Below, piece by piece: positions 15,885-24,283 of a DNA stretch of 64,000 bases (the first letter of the stretch is position 1; every line of letters begins with the position of its first letter). Source of the DNA: Granulosicoccus sp045110475 (GTDB lineage Bacteria; Pseudomonadota; Gammaproteobacteria; Granulosicoccales; Granulosicoccaceae); the NCBI GenBank assembly GCA_045110475.1, contig JBGCGC010000133.1, positions 1 to 64,000 on the forward strand, given 5' to 3'. A program made the position numbers and the translations under genes. The notes below the pieces were generated by a model, which worked only from the letters and a program-made list of their open reading frames with translations, was not told the origin of the DNA and searched no databases.

Positions 15885-17080
15885 GCCGCAAGGCGAGACT
15901 CAGCCTTCGCATCATAGTCATGTAGCAGACCAATCACTCGATCTTGCTCGGTCAACGTCATGGAACCAAACAAGGGCAAAGTGATGGTGCGCTCATAGTA
16001 GCTTTCAGCTTCAGGAAAATCTCCCCATGTAAACCCCAGAGCCTGATAGAAAGGCTGGGTATGAACCGGAATATAGTGGACGTTAACACCCAGTCCGTTG
16101 TCCTTCAGAAATTTGTACAGGGACAAACGCTCAGCGCGCTGATTACTGCTCTTCGGAACCATTATCGGATACAGATGCAACGCAGATCTGGAATGACTTG
16201 CCTGAAATGGCAATTCGAAAGCTAGTTGCGCCAGCTCCCGTGAGTACCTGTCGGCCAGTTCGTGCCGCCAGTTGACGAAATCATCCAGTCGCTGCATTTG
16301 GCTAAGCCCAAGCGCTGCATGAACATCTGTCATGCGATAGTTATGTCCGAGCAACACCTGCTCATAAGCCCACGGTTCGTCACTTGCTTTCGCATGTTCT
16401 GGCTTGGGACGAACGATGCCATGGCTTCGTAGCAGACGCAGCCGCTCTGCTAACAGGGAGTCATTGGTCATCGCCATACCGCCTTCACAAGTAGTGATGA
16501 TCTTTACCGGGTGAAAACTGAATACCGTGATATCACTATACTGACTACTACCCACAGGCTCTTCTCGACAGGTAGCGCCGATAGCATGCGAAGCATCTTC
16601 TATAATCCTGAATCCGAATATGTCAGCAAGCCTTGAAAACACACGCATATCGCAGGGTTGACCTGCAAAATGCACGACAACGACCACTTTTGGCAGAGGT
16701 AGTCCGTTTGCTTGCGCATTCTTTAATTTGATGGATAACGCTTTGGCGCTCATGTTATACGTGCGCGGGTCTATGTCTACAAAATCTACATTCGCCAGAC
16801 AGTAACGAGCACAATTGGCACTTGCGACAAAAGTATTGGGTGTCGTCCAGACAAGATCACCCTCTCCCACTTCAAGCGCCAAACACGCCAGATGCAAAGC
16901 TGAGGTAGCACTGTTTACTGCAACTGCGTAACTGGCGCCGCAGTGGTTCGCAACGGCATCTTCAAATTGCCCTACCAATGGACCTTGTGTGATCAGATCA
17001 GATTCCAGCACCCGGCAAACAGCGGCGATGTCATCTTGACTGATATGCTGCCTTCCGTAAGGTAGCACTGGGCATACCAT
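15881..17080 (-). CDS. pseC: UDP-4-amino-4,6-dideoxy-N-acetyl-beta-L-altrosamine transaminase
   Basis: PseC aminates the 4-keto sugar made by PseB, using PLP and glutamate, as the second step of CMP-pseudaminic acid synthesis. The 399-residue protein starts at MVCPVLPYGRQHI and has AVNSATSALHLACLAL, IIEDASHAIGA (Asp162) and FSFHPVKIITTCEGG (Schiff-base Lys193), then GHNYRMTDVHAALG and HYIPVHTQPFY, all typical of PseC. The longer frame upstream overlaps pseB and is not needed. Its start is one base beyond the pseB stop, so the two are coupled. The TAG stop is contributed by the CTAG border of a palindromic element. Confidence 0.92.
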   Translation of the reverse strand: MVCPVLPYGRQHISQDDIAAVCRVLESDLITQGPLVGQFEDAVANHCGASYAVAVNSATSALHLACLALEVGEGDLVWTTPNTFVASANCARYCLANVDFVDIDPRTYNMSAKALSIKLKNAQANGLPLPKVVVVVHFAGQPCDMRVFSRLADIFGFRIIEDASHAIGATCREEPVGSSQYSDITVFSFHPVKIITTCEGGMAMTNDSLLAERLRLLRSHGIVRPKPEHAKASDEPWAYEQVLLGHNYRMTDVHAALGLSQMQRLDDFVNWRHELADRYSRELAQLAFELPFQASHSRSALHLYPIMVPKSSNQRAERLSLYKFLKDNGLGVNVHYIPVHTQPFYQALGFTWGDFPEAESYYERTITLPLFGSMTLTEQDRVIGLLHDYDAKAESRLAA

Positions 17081-17081
17081 C

Positions 17082-18089
17082 TCAGGCGGCCTTGTCAAGC
17101 ATGGGCTCATCCATCCATAGACGTAATTCCTCAGCACTCAACCACTGCGTGTTCTTGTCGCTGGTGTACTCAAACCCTTCAGCTACCTTAACACCATCCT
17201 TGATGCGGTTTGGATCATTATCCCAGTGATTGATTGCGGGCAGGATCTTGTAGTAATTCTCGTATTCATAGGTTGTGTAGGAATCCTCTACGCTAATCAT
17301 CTGCTCATGCAGTTTTTCACCCGGGCGTATGCCGATGTACTCATGGCGGGCATCTGGCAGCACGGCTTGCGCGATCTCCGTGATGGTCATGGACGGGATC
17401 TTGCGAACATAAATTTCACCACCCACCATATCATCGAAGGCTTGCCACACCGCTTCAATCCCCTGATCCAGAGTAATCATGAAACGTGTCATGCGCTTGT
17501 CTGTGATAGGCAGAATGCGTTCACCGTTTTCTCGGAGACCAACAAAAAACGGAATTACAGAACCTCTGGATCCCATAACGTTTCCATATCGAACAACAGC
17601 AAATTGCGTGCTCTTGCCCCCACTGTAGGCATTTCCGGCAACAAACAGCTTGTCCGATGCCAGTTTGGTCGCACCGTAGAGATTGGACGGACTGCTGGCC
17701 TTGTCCGTTGACAAGGCGACAACCCGCTTTACTTTACGATCAATCGCCGCATCAATGACGTTCATGGCACCATCGATGTTGGTTTTTATACATTCAAACG
17801 GATTGTACTCCGCAGAGGGGACAATCTTCATGGCAGCAGCATGTACGACATAGTCGACACCACAAAGAGCGCGATACAGTCTGTCTCTGTCTCTGACATC
17901 ACCGATAAAAAACCGAATTCGCGGATCATGGCCAAAATATTTTGCCATTTCCCATTGTTTCATCTCGTCACGCGAGTAGACGATAATGCGTCGCGGCTTT
18001 TGAATCTCAAGCGCTTGCCTGACAAAGGCATGGCCGAACGATCCGGTACCACCAGTGATAAGAATTGTAGAGTCCTTGATATCTATCAT
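17082..18089 (-). CDS. pseB: UDP-N-acetylglucosamine 4,6-dehydratase (inverting)
   Basis: PseB converts UDP-GlcNAc to UDP-2-acetamido-2,6-dideoxy-L-arabino-hex-4-ulose, the first step to pseudaminic acid. The 335-residue protein from the Met at 18089 has the NAD-binding GGTGSFG (13-19), HAAAMKIVPSAEYNP, the catalytic triad STDK (Thr128/Asp129/Lys130) and YGATK (Tyr138/Lys142), as in short dehydratases of the FlaA1/PseB group. The long form starting at 18152 adds 21 residues with no family match. It leads a two-gene operon with pseC. Confidence 0.93.
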   Translation of the reverse strand: MIDIKDSTILITGGTGSFGHAFVRQALEIQKPRRIIVYSRDEMKQWEMAKYFGHDPRIRFFIGDVRDRDRLYRALCGVDYVVHAAAMKIVPSAEYNPFECIKTNIDGAMNVIDAAIDRKVKRVVALSTDKASSPSNLYGATKLASDKLFVAGNAYSGGKSTQFAVVRYGNVMGSRGSVIPFFVGLRENGERILPITDKRMTRFMITLDQGIEAVWQAFDDMVGGEIYVRKIPSMTITEIAQAVLPDARHEYIGIRPGEKLHEQMISVEDSYTTYEYENYYKILPAINHWDNDPNRIKDGVKVAEGFEYTSDKNTQWLSAEELRLWMDEPMLDKAA

Positions 18090-18292
18090 GCAATGTACTG
18101 CCTTGTGTTTAATATGACCCCAGACAGCCAAAGCCTCTGAGACACTCATCAACCATTAGGGCTGCAGTTACAGTGCCGCACAAGACTGTTTTAACGCTTG
18201 GATAACATCGAGTTTCTCGTTACGGTCCGAACCAGCGCACCAGCAGGATGTGCAAAAAACCGCAATTCACAATGTTAGCTGCGACCAAAAGG

Positions 18293-18494
18293 TGTATCCT
18301 CCGTCTGGTTACAAGGTTCTGAGAAGATGAAAAGGGAACGAGGTGCGACGCCTCGGCTGCCCCCGCAACTGTAAGCCGCGAAAAATGTGCCGCAACACCA
18401 CTGAGATTGTCGACAGACTCTCGGGAAGGGCGTTACATTGCAACTTTCTGGACAATTCAGAAATTGCATCGCTGCGAGCCAGGAGACCTGCCTT
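18293..18494 (+). promoter_or_regulatory. Cobalamin (AdoCbl) riboswitch
   Basis: The conserved blocks are all present in order: GGTT...GAAAAGGGAACGAGGTG, the B12-box region CTGCCCCCGCAACTGTAAGC, GCAACACCACTG, TCGGGAAGGG, and the closing AGCCAGGAGACCTGCC at 18478-18493. It lies about 140 bases upstream of a TonB-dependent receptor gene. By analogy with btuB leaders, coenzyme B12 binding should lower expression of the downstream transporter genes. Confidence 0.95.
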
Positions 18495-18634
18495 GAAACA
18501 TCAATTCACAGCCAGACGGGGCGTCTGAAGGTGTTTGGGAGTTTATTTGTGCTTGTTCTTGCGCTGAAAGCAGAACAACCAGCCTCTCCCCTACCCTTTC
18601 TCAAACCGCGCGGTTAAACCTGAGGTTTCGCGGG

Positions 18635-20755
18635 GTGCGTTCCTGTTCAAGATTACCGGTCATACCTAAGGTCAGCCTGTGCCGACCGGGTAAGGGTGTC
18701 CGTAACAAAGCCAGCGACAACGGACACGCGCTGCAAAATCATAAGTGCATCACGGTTTGTCTGACAGCCTTTGCCAAGGTGTGTCTTTTTCCGACTCTGT
18801 TACACGCTCAGGAAATCACTTCGACTCTACCAGCGCCTGAACGATCGACTACACCCGTGCTTGATGAATTAAAAATTATTGCTGACAACGATGCGCCTGT
18901 GCGGACGGGTGATGTCGTCGGCGAAGAACACACTGGCAGCCACAGCACCATCAACCGTGCCCGATTATCCCAACCAGGTGCACAACTTGCCGATTTGCTC
19001 AGCGGCACTAGCGGTGTGCAACAGAGCCAGTCAGGCGGATTTGGCACGTACTCCAGCGTCACCGTACGAGCGGCTTCTGCCGCTCAAACTGATGTCTACC
19101 TTGATGGCATTCTGCTCAACAGCGGGGGCGAGTCGGTTATTGATTTATCGACGCTGGAAATTCTCAATCTTTCCTCCGTCGACATCTACAAGGGCGGCGC
19201 GCCCCTGCAGCTGGGACACGCCAGTATGGGCGGTGCGGTAAATCTCAACACACAACGTAATGATGATGAGGGCACAAGCCGGTTAAGACTGGGCGTCGGC
19301 AGCTTTTCCTATTCTTCGCTATTAGCAGCACATCAGGCGACTTCGGGTAAGTGGGACTGGACCACAACGCTAAGCCGGCAGCAAAGCGACAATGATTTCC
19401 CCTTTACACATGACAATGCAACGCCTTTAAATCCGCTTGACGACAGACGGCTGCGGCGCAGAAACAATGATGTAGAAAGAAATTCGGTTTTGCTGAAAAC
19501 CGGACACCAGAGCACAGTCAATCTTCGGACTGATCTCCTCCTGCAGATCGCTGAACGAGATAGCGGTGTATCAACATCTCGAAACTCATCAGCCAGCCAG
19601 GCACGATATGAAACCAGAAAAAACCAGATTCAACTGTCTCAGATTGTCGACCAGTGGGCTGGATGGAACACACGGCATACCCTTTACTGGCACGGGTCAG
19701 ATAGCGTGTACGATGATTCTGAAAGCCAGGTGGGATTAGGTGAACAATACATAGACACTGAAATACGCACGATTGGCGCAAAGACGTACTGGGAAAAATT
19801 CCTGAGCTTAGGCACATGGGGTGTGTCGCTTGATTTGCGTGATGAATCACTGAATCTGGAAGATGAGCTCAATTCCAACGAGAACTTCACCGCCGATCGA
19901 CAGCTCGTCAATGCGACCTCACATCTGGTGATTCTGGATGAAGGGGATCGCTGGATGGTCACACCCGCCGTGCGCTGGCAACACAGCCAACGCCGTGGAA
20001 CGTCCACTGCCATCGGTGTACCCGACACGCAACTGGAACAGGATGAATCAGAACTTGGCTTGCAATTAGGGCTTGCCTATTCATTAACGCAAAAGTTGAC
20101 CTTTAACGCCAACGCCGGCAACTACCATCGGGAGCCTTCGTTTCATGAATTGTTTGGCTCTATCGGGGCAATCAACGGCAATACCAATCTTGATGCGGAA
20201 TCAGGTATCAACACTGACATTGGCATCACCTATGACACCGGTTCCCTGCAACTGGAAATGGCGCTGTTCCACAACGACCACGACAACCTGATTCTCAATT
20301 CCTTTGACTCGATTGGAATCGGCAGGCCTCGCAATACCGGCAAGGCACAAACCACAGGCCTGGAGCTCTCCAGCATCTGGGCACCCGCAAAAAATTGGCA
20401 CTTCAGCGCCAGCGCCACATTTCAGAATCCAAAAAACCGTGACCCCTTTGAAGGGTATCAGAACAAGATATTGCCTGGCGAAGCCAGAAGAACAGGATTT
20501 GCAAGGCTGGCGTATCAGCACGGCAATTTCGGCTACTGGTACGAATGGCAAACCCGTCAGGGAAGGTTCTTTGACAGCAGCAATACTCTGGCAGCACCCG
20601 ACACAACAATACAATCAATTGGTATGAAACTGGAAAAACCACGCTGGAATCTCAGCGCTCGACTTCAGAATATACAAGACGTCAACATAGAAGACTTCAG
20701 CCGTTCTCCAAAGCCAGGCAGAACATTTTTTATCGCAATAACGCAAAAGTTTTAA
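18635..20755 (+). CDS. TonB-dependent outer-membrane receptor, probable cobalamin uptake (BtuB-like)
   Basis: The roughly 706-residue frame opens with GTG and carries an internal signal-like segment ending in LLHAQ (about residue 59), so the true start may lie a little further down. A plug domain follows (LADLLSGTSGVQQSQSGGFG, VTVRAASAAQTDVYLDGILL, VDIYKGGAPLQLG, MGGAVNLNT), then about 500 residues of alternating beta-strand sequence ending in a terminal Phe (ITQKF), as outer-membrane barrels do. The cobalamin riboswitch upstream is the reason for proposing vitamin B12 or another corrinoid as substrate; the barrel itself does not show it. A propeller-like lipoprotein gene follows 52 bases later, probably in the same transcript. 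Confidence 0.88.
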   Translation: MRSCSRLPVIPKVSLCRPGKGVRNKASDNGHALQNHKCITVCLTAFAKVCLFPTLLHAQEITSTLPAPERSTTPVLDELKIIADNDAPVRTGDVVGEEHTGSHSTINRARLSQPGAQLADLLSGTSGVQQSQSGGFGTYSSVTVRAASAAQTDVYLDGILLNSGGESVIDLSTLEILNLSSVDIYKGGAPLQLGHASMGGAVNLNTQRNDDEGTSRLRLGVGSFSYSSLLAAHQATSGKWDWTTTLSRQQSDNDFPFTHDNATPLNPLDDRRLRRRNNDVERNSVLLKTGHQSTVNLRTDLLLQIAERDSGVSTSRNSSASQARYETRKNQIQLSQIVDQWAGWNTRHTLYWHGSDSVYDDSESQVGLGEQYIDTEIRTIGAKTYWEKFLSLGTWGVSLDLRDESLNLEDELNSNENFTADRQLVNATSHLVILDEGDRWMVTPAVRWQHSQRRGTSTAIGVPDTQLEQDESELGLQLGLAYSLTQKLTFNANAGNYHREPSFHELFGSIGAINGNTNLDAESGINTDIGITYDTGSLQLEMALFHNDHDNLILNSFDSIGIGRPRNTGKAQTTGLELSSIWAPAKNWHFSASATFQNPKNRDPFEGYQNKILPGEARRTGFARLAYQHGNFGYWYEWQTRQGRFFDSSNTLAAPDTTIQSIGMKLEKPRWNLSARLQNIQDVNIEDFSRSPKPGRTFFIAITQKF

Positions 20756-20807
20756 CATCACGCCAAGCGCAATCATCCTGCTTCTTTAACAGCAAACTTA
20801 CTAAAAC

Positions 20808-22127
20808 ATGAATACACCAACACCCTACTCTTTACTCACCCCGGCCTTACTAGCCAGCTCATTGTTTCTGCTAAGTGCTTGCAGTTCCAGTGATGATGAT
20901 CCTGTCAGCGACACAACCGATGCGCAGACTCAGACCTCACCTGACTCAGATGTGACGGACACCCCTCCTTCCGAAGATGCAGAAACTCAAACTCCACCAA
21001 TCTCCAGCAACAGCTCTACAGACTACGGTTACGCTTTCACACGTGGACCCGCTTTTGACTCAGGGCAAATAGAACGCATTAATCTTACTACCGGCAATAC
21101 CATCGATGGTACCTATCCGGGCACAGAATCAGATCATCGTGTTGCAACCGATGGACAAAGCGTTTACCAGCTAGGTCGGTTCACCATCGATAATCTGACA
21201 AGGTTCAGCGCTACAGACACATCCGTTGTCGATTATCAAATTTCAGTACTCAATGAAGACGTCGAAACCTTCAACCCGCAGGCAATTGCATTTGTTAACG
21301 ATGACCTTGCCTACTTGACCCTGCGTGGTAGCGACAAGGTCCTTGTTCTCGACCCAAGCCCGGAGGAGGCAACGACTGAGTCGCTGATCACTGGAGAGAT
21401 CAGCCTCGCGGACTACAACAAAGGTGGCGGTGATACGCTTGATTTACCTGACATGACTAACGCAATTATTGTCGATGACAAATTGTTTGTACTGATGGAA
21501 AATCTGGATAACTTTGCACCGATAAATGGAGGCTACATTGCCGTCATTGATACCAATACCAATCTGGAGATTCCGACGCAGCAGGGTGAGTTTCCCCGTC
21601 AGGGCATCGACCTGCAAACAGTCAACCCCACATCGTTGCATTTCAATACCACTACGGGCTTGATCTATGTAACCGGGCGTGGTAACTACTTTCTAAGCGA
21701 GTCAGCACCTGGCGATCCGTACACCGGCGGTATCGAGACCATAAACCCTACCACCTTCGAAACCGCTTTACTTATTGATGATGGTACTGAAGATAACAAC
21801 GTTGGCTTTTTTCTCGACACGATTGTCATCAACGAAACGCTGGGGTACTTGATTACGCTGGACGGGTTTAACGCAGATTTCAGCGCCATAAATAACCTGC
21901 GTACGTTTAATCCCACAAGCGGTGAAATTTCAGAACCCATCGCCGGTACCGAAGGGCAAAGCCTGACCACCCTGGCAGTCGGGCTGGACAACCATCTCTG
22001 GGTCGGAATACAGTCACTGACACCAGGGTTCATGCGCATTGATCTGGCAACCGGTGAAATTGCTCCTGAGAGAGTGGCAACCAACCTGATACCCTCAAAC
22101 ATCGTATTCATTGACGTCGAAAACTAG
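20808..22127 (+). CDS. Propeller-like surface lipoprotein, possible B12-binding partner (BtuG-like)
   Basis: The 439-residue protein has a lipoprotein signal peptide with lipobox LLSAC (Cys at about residue 25), an acidic Ser/Thr/Asp-rich linker to about residue 70, and then repeated units of about 40-50 residues (for example GQIERINLTTGNTIDG, DKVLVLDPSPEEATTES, GGYIAVIDTNTNLEIP, GGIETINPTTFETALL, LRTFNPTSGEISEP, MRIDLATGEIAPE). These are blades of a YncE-type beta-propeller. It follows the riboswitch-controlled TonB receptor by 52 bases. In Bacteroides, the propeller lipoprotein BtuG caps BtuB and captures B12; the same role is inferred here from fold and context only. The TAG stop is the border of a CTAG-flanked element. 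Confidence 0.8.
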   Translation: MNTPTPYSLLTPALLASSLFLLSACSSSDDDPVSDTTDAQTQTSPDSDVTDTPPSEDAETQTPPISSNSSTDYGYAFTRGPAFDSGQIERINLTTGNTIDGTYPGTESDHRVATDGQSVYQLGRFTIDNLTRFSATDTSVVDYQISVLNEDVETFNPQAIAFVNDDLAYLTLRGSDKVLVLDPSPEEATTESLITGEISLADYNKGGGDTLDLPDMTNAIIVDDKLFVLMENLDNFAPINGGYIAVIDTNTNLEIPTQQGEFPRQGIDLQTVNPTSLHFNTTTGLIYVTGRGNYFLSESAPGDPYTGGIETINPTTFETALLIDDGTEDNNVGFFLDTIVINETLGYLITLDGFNADFSAINNLRTFNPTSGEISEPIAGTEGQSLTTLAVGLDNHLWVGIQSLTPGFMRIDLATGEIAPERVATNLIPSNIVFIDVEN

Positions 22128-22289
22128 CCTGGATTATTCATGAAAACGCCTAATTCTCACTTGTCCCCTGCAACTGTAGGAAATTTCACTCACTCGGAAA
22201 TACAGTCTGTATTCCGCTCGCTCGCGAAATTCCCTAAAGGCACAGGGTCCTGCGCGATAATCAGACGTTTCACGAATAATCCAGGCTAG
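22124..22289. repeat. 166-bp CTAG-bounded palindromic element, family A
   Basis: This complete copy is bounded by CTAG at 22124-22127 and 22286-22289. The ends read CCTGGATTATTCATGAAAAC on the left and, inverted, CCTGGATTATTCGTGAAACG on the right. The inner arms and the AATACAGTCTGTATT centre match the copy at 11755, which has the same length and lies in the opposite orientation. The left CTAG contains the stop codon of the lipoprotein gene. Confidence 0.85.
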
Positions 22290-22336
22290 GATCTAGCCCT
22301 TCCCTCCTACCAACCTTTGCAAACGACACTTCCGGT

Positions 22337-23032
22337 ATGTTTACAAGCTCTTACGCCACGCGCGAAGAAATGGCTAGTCTGACAGCACGGATGTTGCTGG
22401 AAATACAGGCGGTCCACTTTCGTTCTGACGAACCTTATATTTTCACCTCCGGGCTGGCCAGTCCCGTCTACATAGACTGCCGCAAGCTGATTTCCTACCC
22501 GCGCATTCGGGCAACGCTCATGGACTTTGCAGTATCGCGGCTTGTGCGCGATGTCGGCTACGAAGCCTTCGATGCCATTGCTGGCGGCGAGACTGCAGGC
22601 ATTCCCTTTGCTGCATGGATTGCAGAACGCATGCAGTTACCCATGCAGTACGTACGCAAGAAACCCAAAGGCTTTGGCCGTGATGCACGTATAGAGGGAG
22701 ACATCCGCGAAGGACAGCGCATACTACTGGTGGAAGACCTCACCACCGATGGCGGTTCCAAACTCAGTTTTGCTGAGGCAATACGCGAAGCGGGTGGAGA
22801 AGTAGCGCATACGCTGGTTGTCTTCTATTATGATATTTTCAAGCAGACGCCGGATAATCTGGACAAGGCAGGTTTGCAACTTCACTACCTGGCTACCTGG
22901 TGGGATGTATTGGCTGAGTCGCGCAAGCAAGGTCATTTCAGTGATGAAACCCATAGCCAGGTCGAAGCCTTTCTTACCGATCCTCTGACTTGGTCCGAGG
23001 CTAACGGTGGTAAGTATCAACCCAAGAGTTAA
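22337..23032 (+). CDS. pyrE: Orotate phosphoribosyltransferase
   Basis: PyrE couples orotate with PRPP to form orotidine 5'-phosphate in pyrimidine synthesis. The 231-residue protein has FTSGLASPVYIDCRKLISYP, the flexible-loop segment YVRKKPKGFGRDARIEG, and the PRPP-binding motif ILLVEDLTTDGGSK. An internal Met at about residue 16 is an alternative start closer to the usual length (about 213-215 residues). The gene lies just before an M20 amidohydrolase gene on the same strand. Confidence 0.94.
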   Translation: MFTSSYATREEMASLTARMLLEIQAVHFRSDEPYIFTSGLASPVYIDCRKLISYPRIRATLMDFAVSRLVRDVGYEAFDAIAGGETAGIPFAAWIAERMQLPMQYVRKKPKGFGRDARIEGDIREGQRILLVEDLTTDGGSKLSFAEAIREAGGEVAHTLVVFYYDIFKQTPDNLDKAGLQLHYLATWWDVLAESRKQGHFSDETHSQVEAFLTDPLTWSEANGGKYQPKS

Positions 23033-23066
23033 ACTCGATAAATCGGCCCACCACAGGAACTGCACA

Positions 23067-24242
23067 ATGCGCACAAACGATCGGCTGGACAATCTGTTGC
23101 CTGAAGTCATCGAGTGGCGGCGTCACCTGCACAGAAATCCCGAGCTGGGCTATGAGGTTCATCAAACTGCCGCTTTTGTGGCGGAAAAACTGCGCGGATT
23201 CGGCGCTGACGATGTTGTTGAAGGAATCGGCAGGACGGGAGTTGTTGGTGTAATCAAGGGACGAAGTGATTCATCTGGCAAAGTCATCGGGTTGCGCGCC
23301 GACATGGATGCCTTGCCGATTGTCGAAAACAGTGGTGTCCAATGGTCATCCGACATGCCAGGTCGCATGCATGCTTGCGGGCATGATGGTCATACCGCCA
23401 TGTTACTGGGCGCGGCGCAAGCGCTGTGTGCATCGCGTGATTTTGATGGAACACTGGTTGTTATCTTCCAGCCTGCCGAGGAAGGCGGAGGAGGAGGCCT
23501 TGCCATGGTTGAAGATGGCATGATGGAGCGCTTTGGAATAAGCGAGGTTTATGGCTTGCATAACATGCCCGATCTGCCGGTCGGTGAGTTTGCCATTCGT
23601 ACAGGACCACTTATGGCGTCTGCCGATGAGTTCGACATTGTTGTCGAAGGTTTGGGCGGTCATGCCGCCATGCCTCATTTGTGTACCGACAGTGTGGTTG
23701 TGGCTTCGCATATCGTGCTTGCCTTGCAAAGTATCGTAGCCAGAGGCGTCAGTCCCACAGATCCGCTTGTGGTATCAGTGACCACCATGGAAGTGCAGGG
23801 TGGGGCCTACAATGTGATACCGCAAACGGTGAGCATGAAGGGTACGGTTCGAGCGTTTGACGAAACCGCTAGAGTCGAAGCTAAAACAAGACTGGCAGAT
23901 ATCGCTCGCAAGACCGCTGAGGTGTTCGGCGCTACTGCGCAGGTTGAATATCGGGATGGCTACCCGCCAACGGTGAATCATGATGAGCAGACCGGCTTTG
24001 TTGTGGATGTGGCGCGACAGCTCGTGGGACATGACAAGGTCAATGCCGACACCCCGCCAACCATGGGTGCTGAAGATTTTTCCTACATGCTTAATGCAAG
24101 GCCCGGCGCATTCATATTCATGGGCAACGGTGCCACTGCCGGATTGCACCATCCCGAGTATGATTTCAACGACGATGCCATTTCGGTTGGCTGTCAATAC
24201 TGGATGAAACTGGTGACTACCGCGATGCCAATGAGCTCGTGA
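23067..24242 (+). CDS. M20-family amidohydrolase (hippurate hydrolase/IAA-amino acid hydrolase type)
   Basis: The 391-residue metallohydrolase starts at the ATG at 23067; an earlier in-frame start overlaps pyrE and is not supported. It has EWRRHLHRNPELGYE, GLRADMDALPI, the metal-binding ACGHDGHTAMLLGAA, FQPAEEGGGGG and, near the C terminus, MGAEDFSYM and HHPEYDFNDDA, the full M20D pattern with dimerisation domain in between. It hydrolyses N-acyl amino acids or related amides in the cytoplasm; the physiological substrate is unknown. It lies 34 bases after pyrE. Confidence 0.9.
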   Translation: MRTNDRLDNLLPEVIEWRRHLHRNPELGYEVHQTAAFVAEKLRGFGADDVVEGIGRTGVVGVIKGRSDSSGKVIGLRADMDALPIVENSGVQWSSDMPGRMHACGHDGHTAMLLGAAQALCASRDFDGTLVVIFQPAEEGGGGGLAMVEDGMMERFGISEVYGLHNMPDLPVGEFAIRTGPLMASADEFDIVVEGLGGHAAMPHLCTDSVVVASHIVLALQSIVARGVSPTDPLVVSVTTMEVQGGAYNVIPQTVSMKGTVRAFDETARVEAKTRLADIARKTAEVFGATAQVEYRDGYPPTVNHDEQTGFVVDVARQLVGHDKVNADTPPTMGAEDFSYMLNARPGAFIFMGNGATAGLHHPEYDFNDDAISVGCQYWMKLVTTAMPMSS

Positions 24243-24283
24243 GCGTGCAGCGTGCCTGTCGTCTACTCAGATTGCTATAGTAG

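Noticed and set aside
18531..18617. Short GTG frame between riboswitch and TonB receptor
   Set aside because: It lacks a convincing ribosome binding site and family; more likely part of the riboswitch expression platform.
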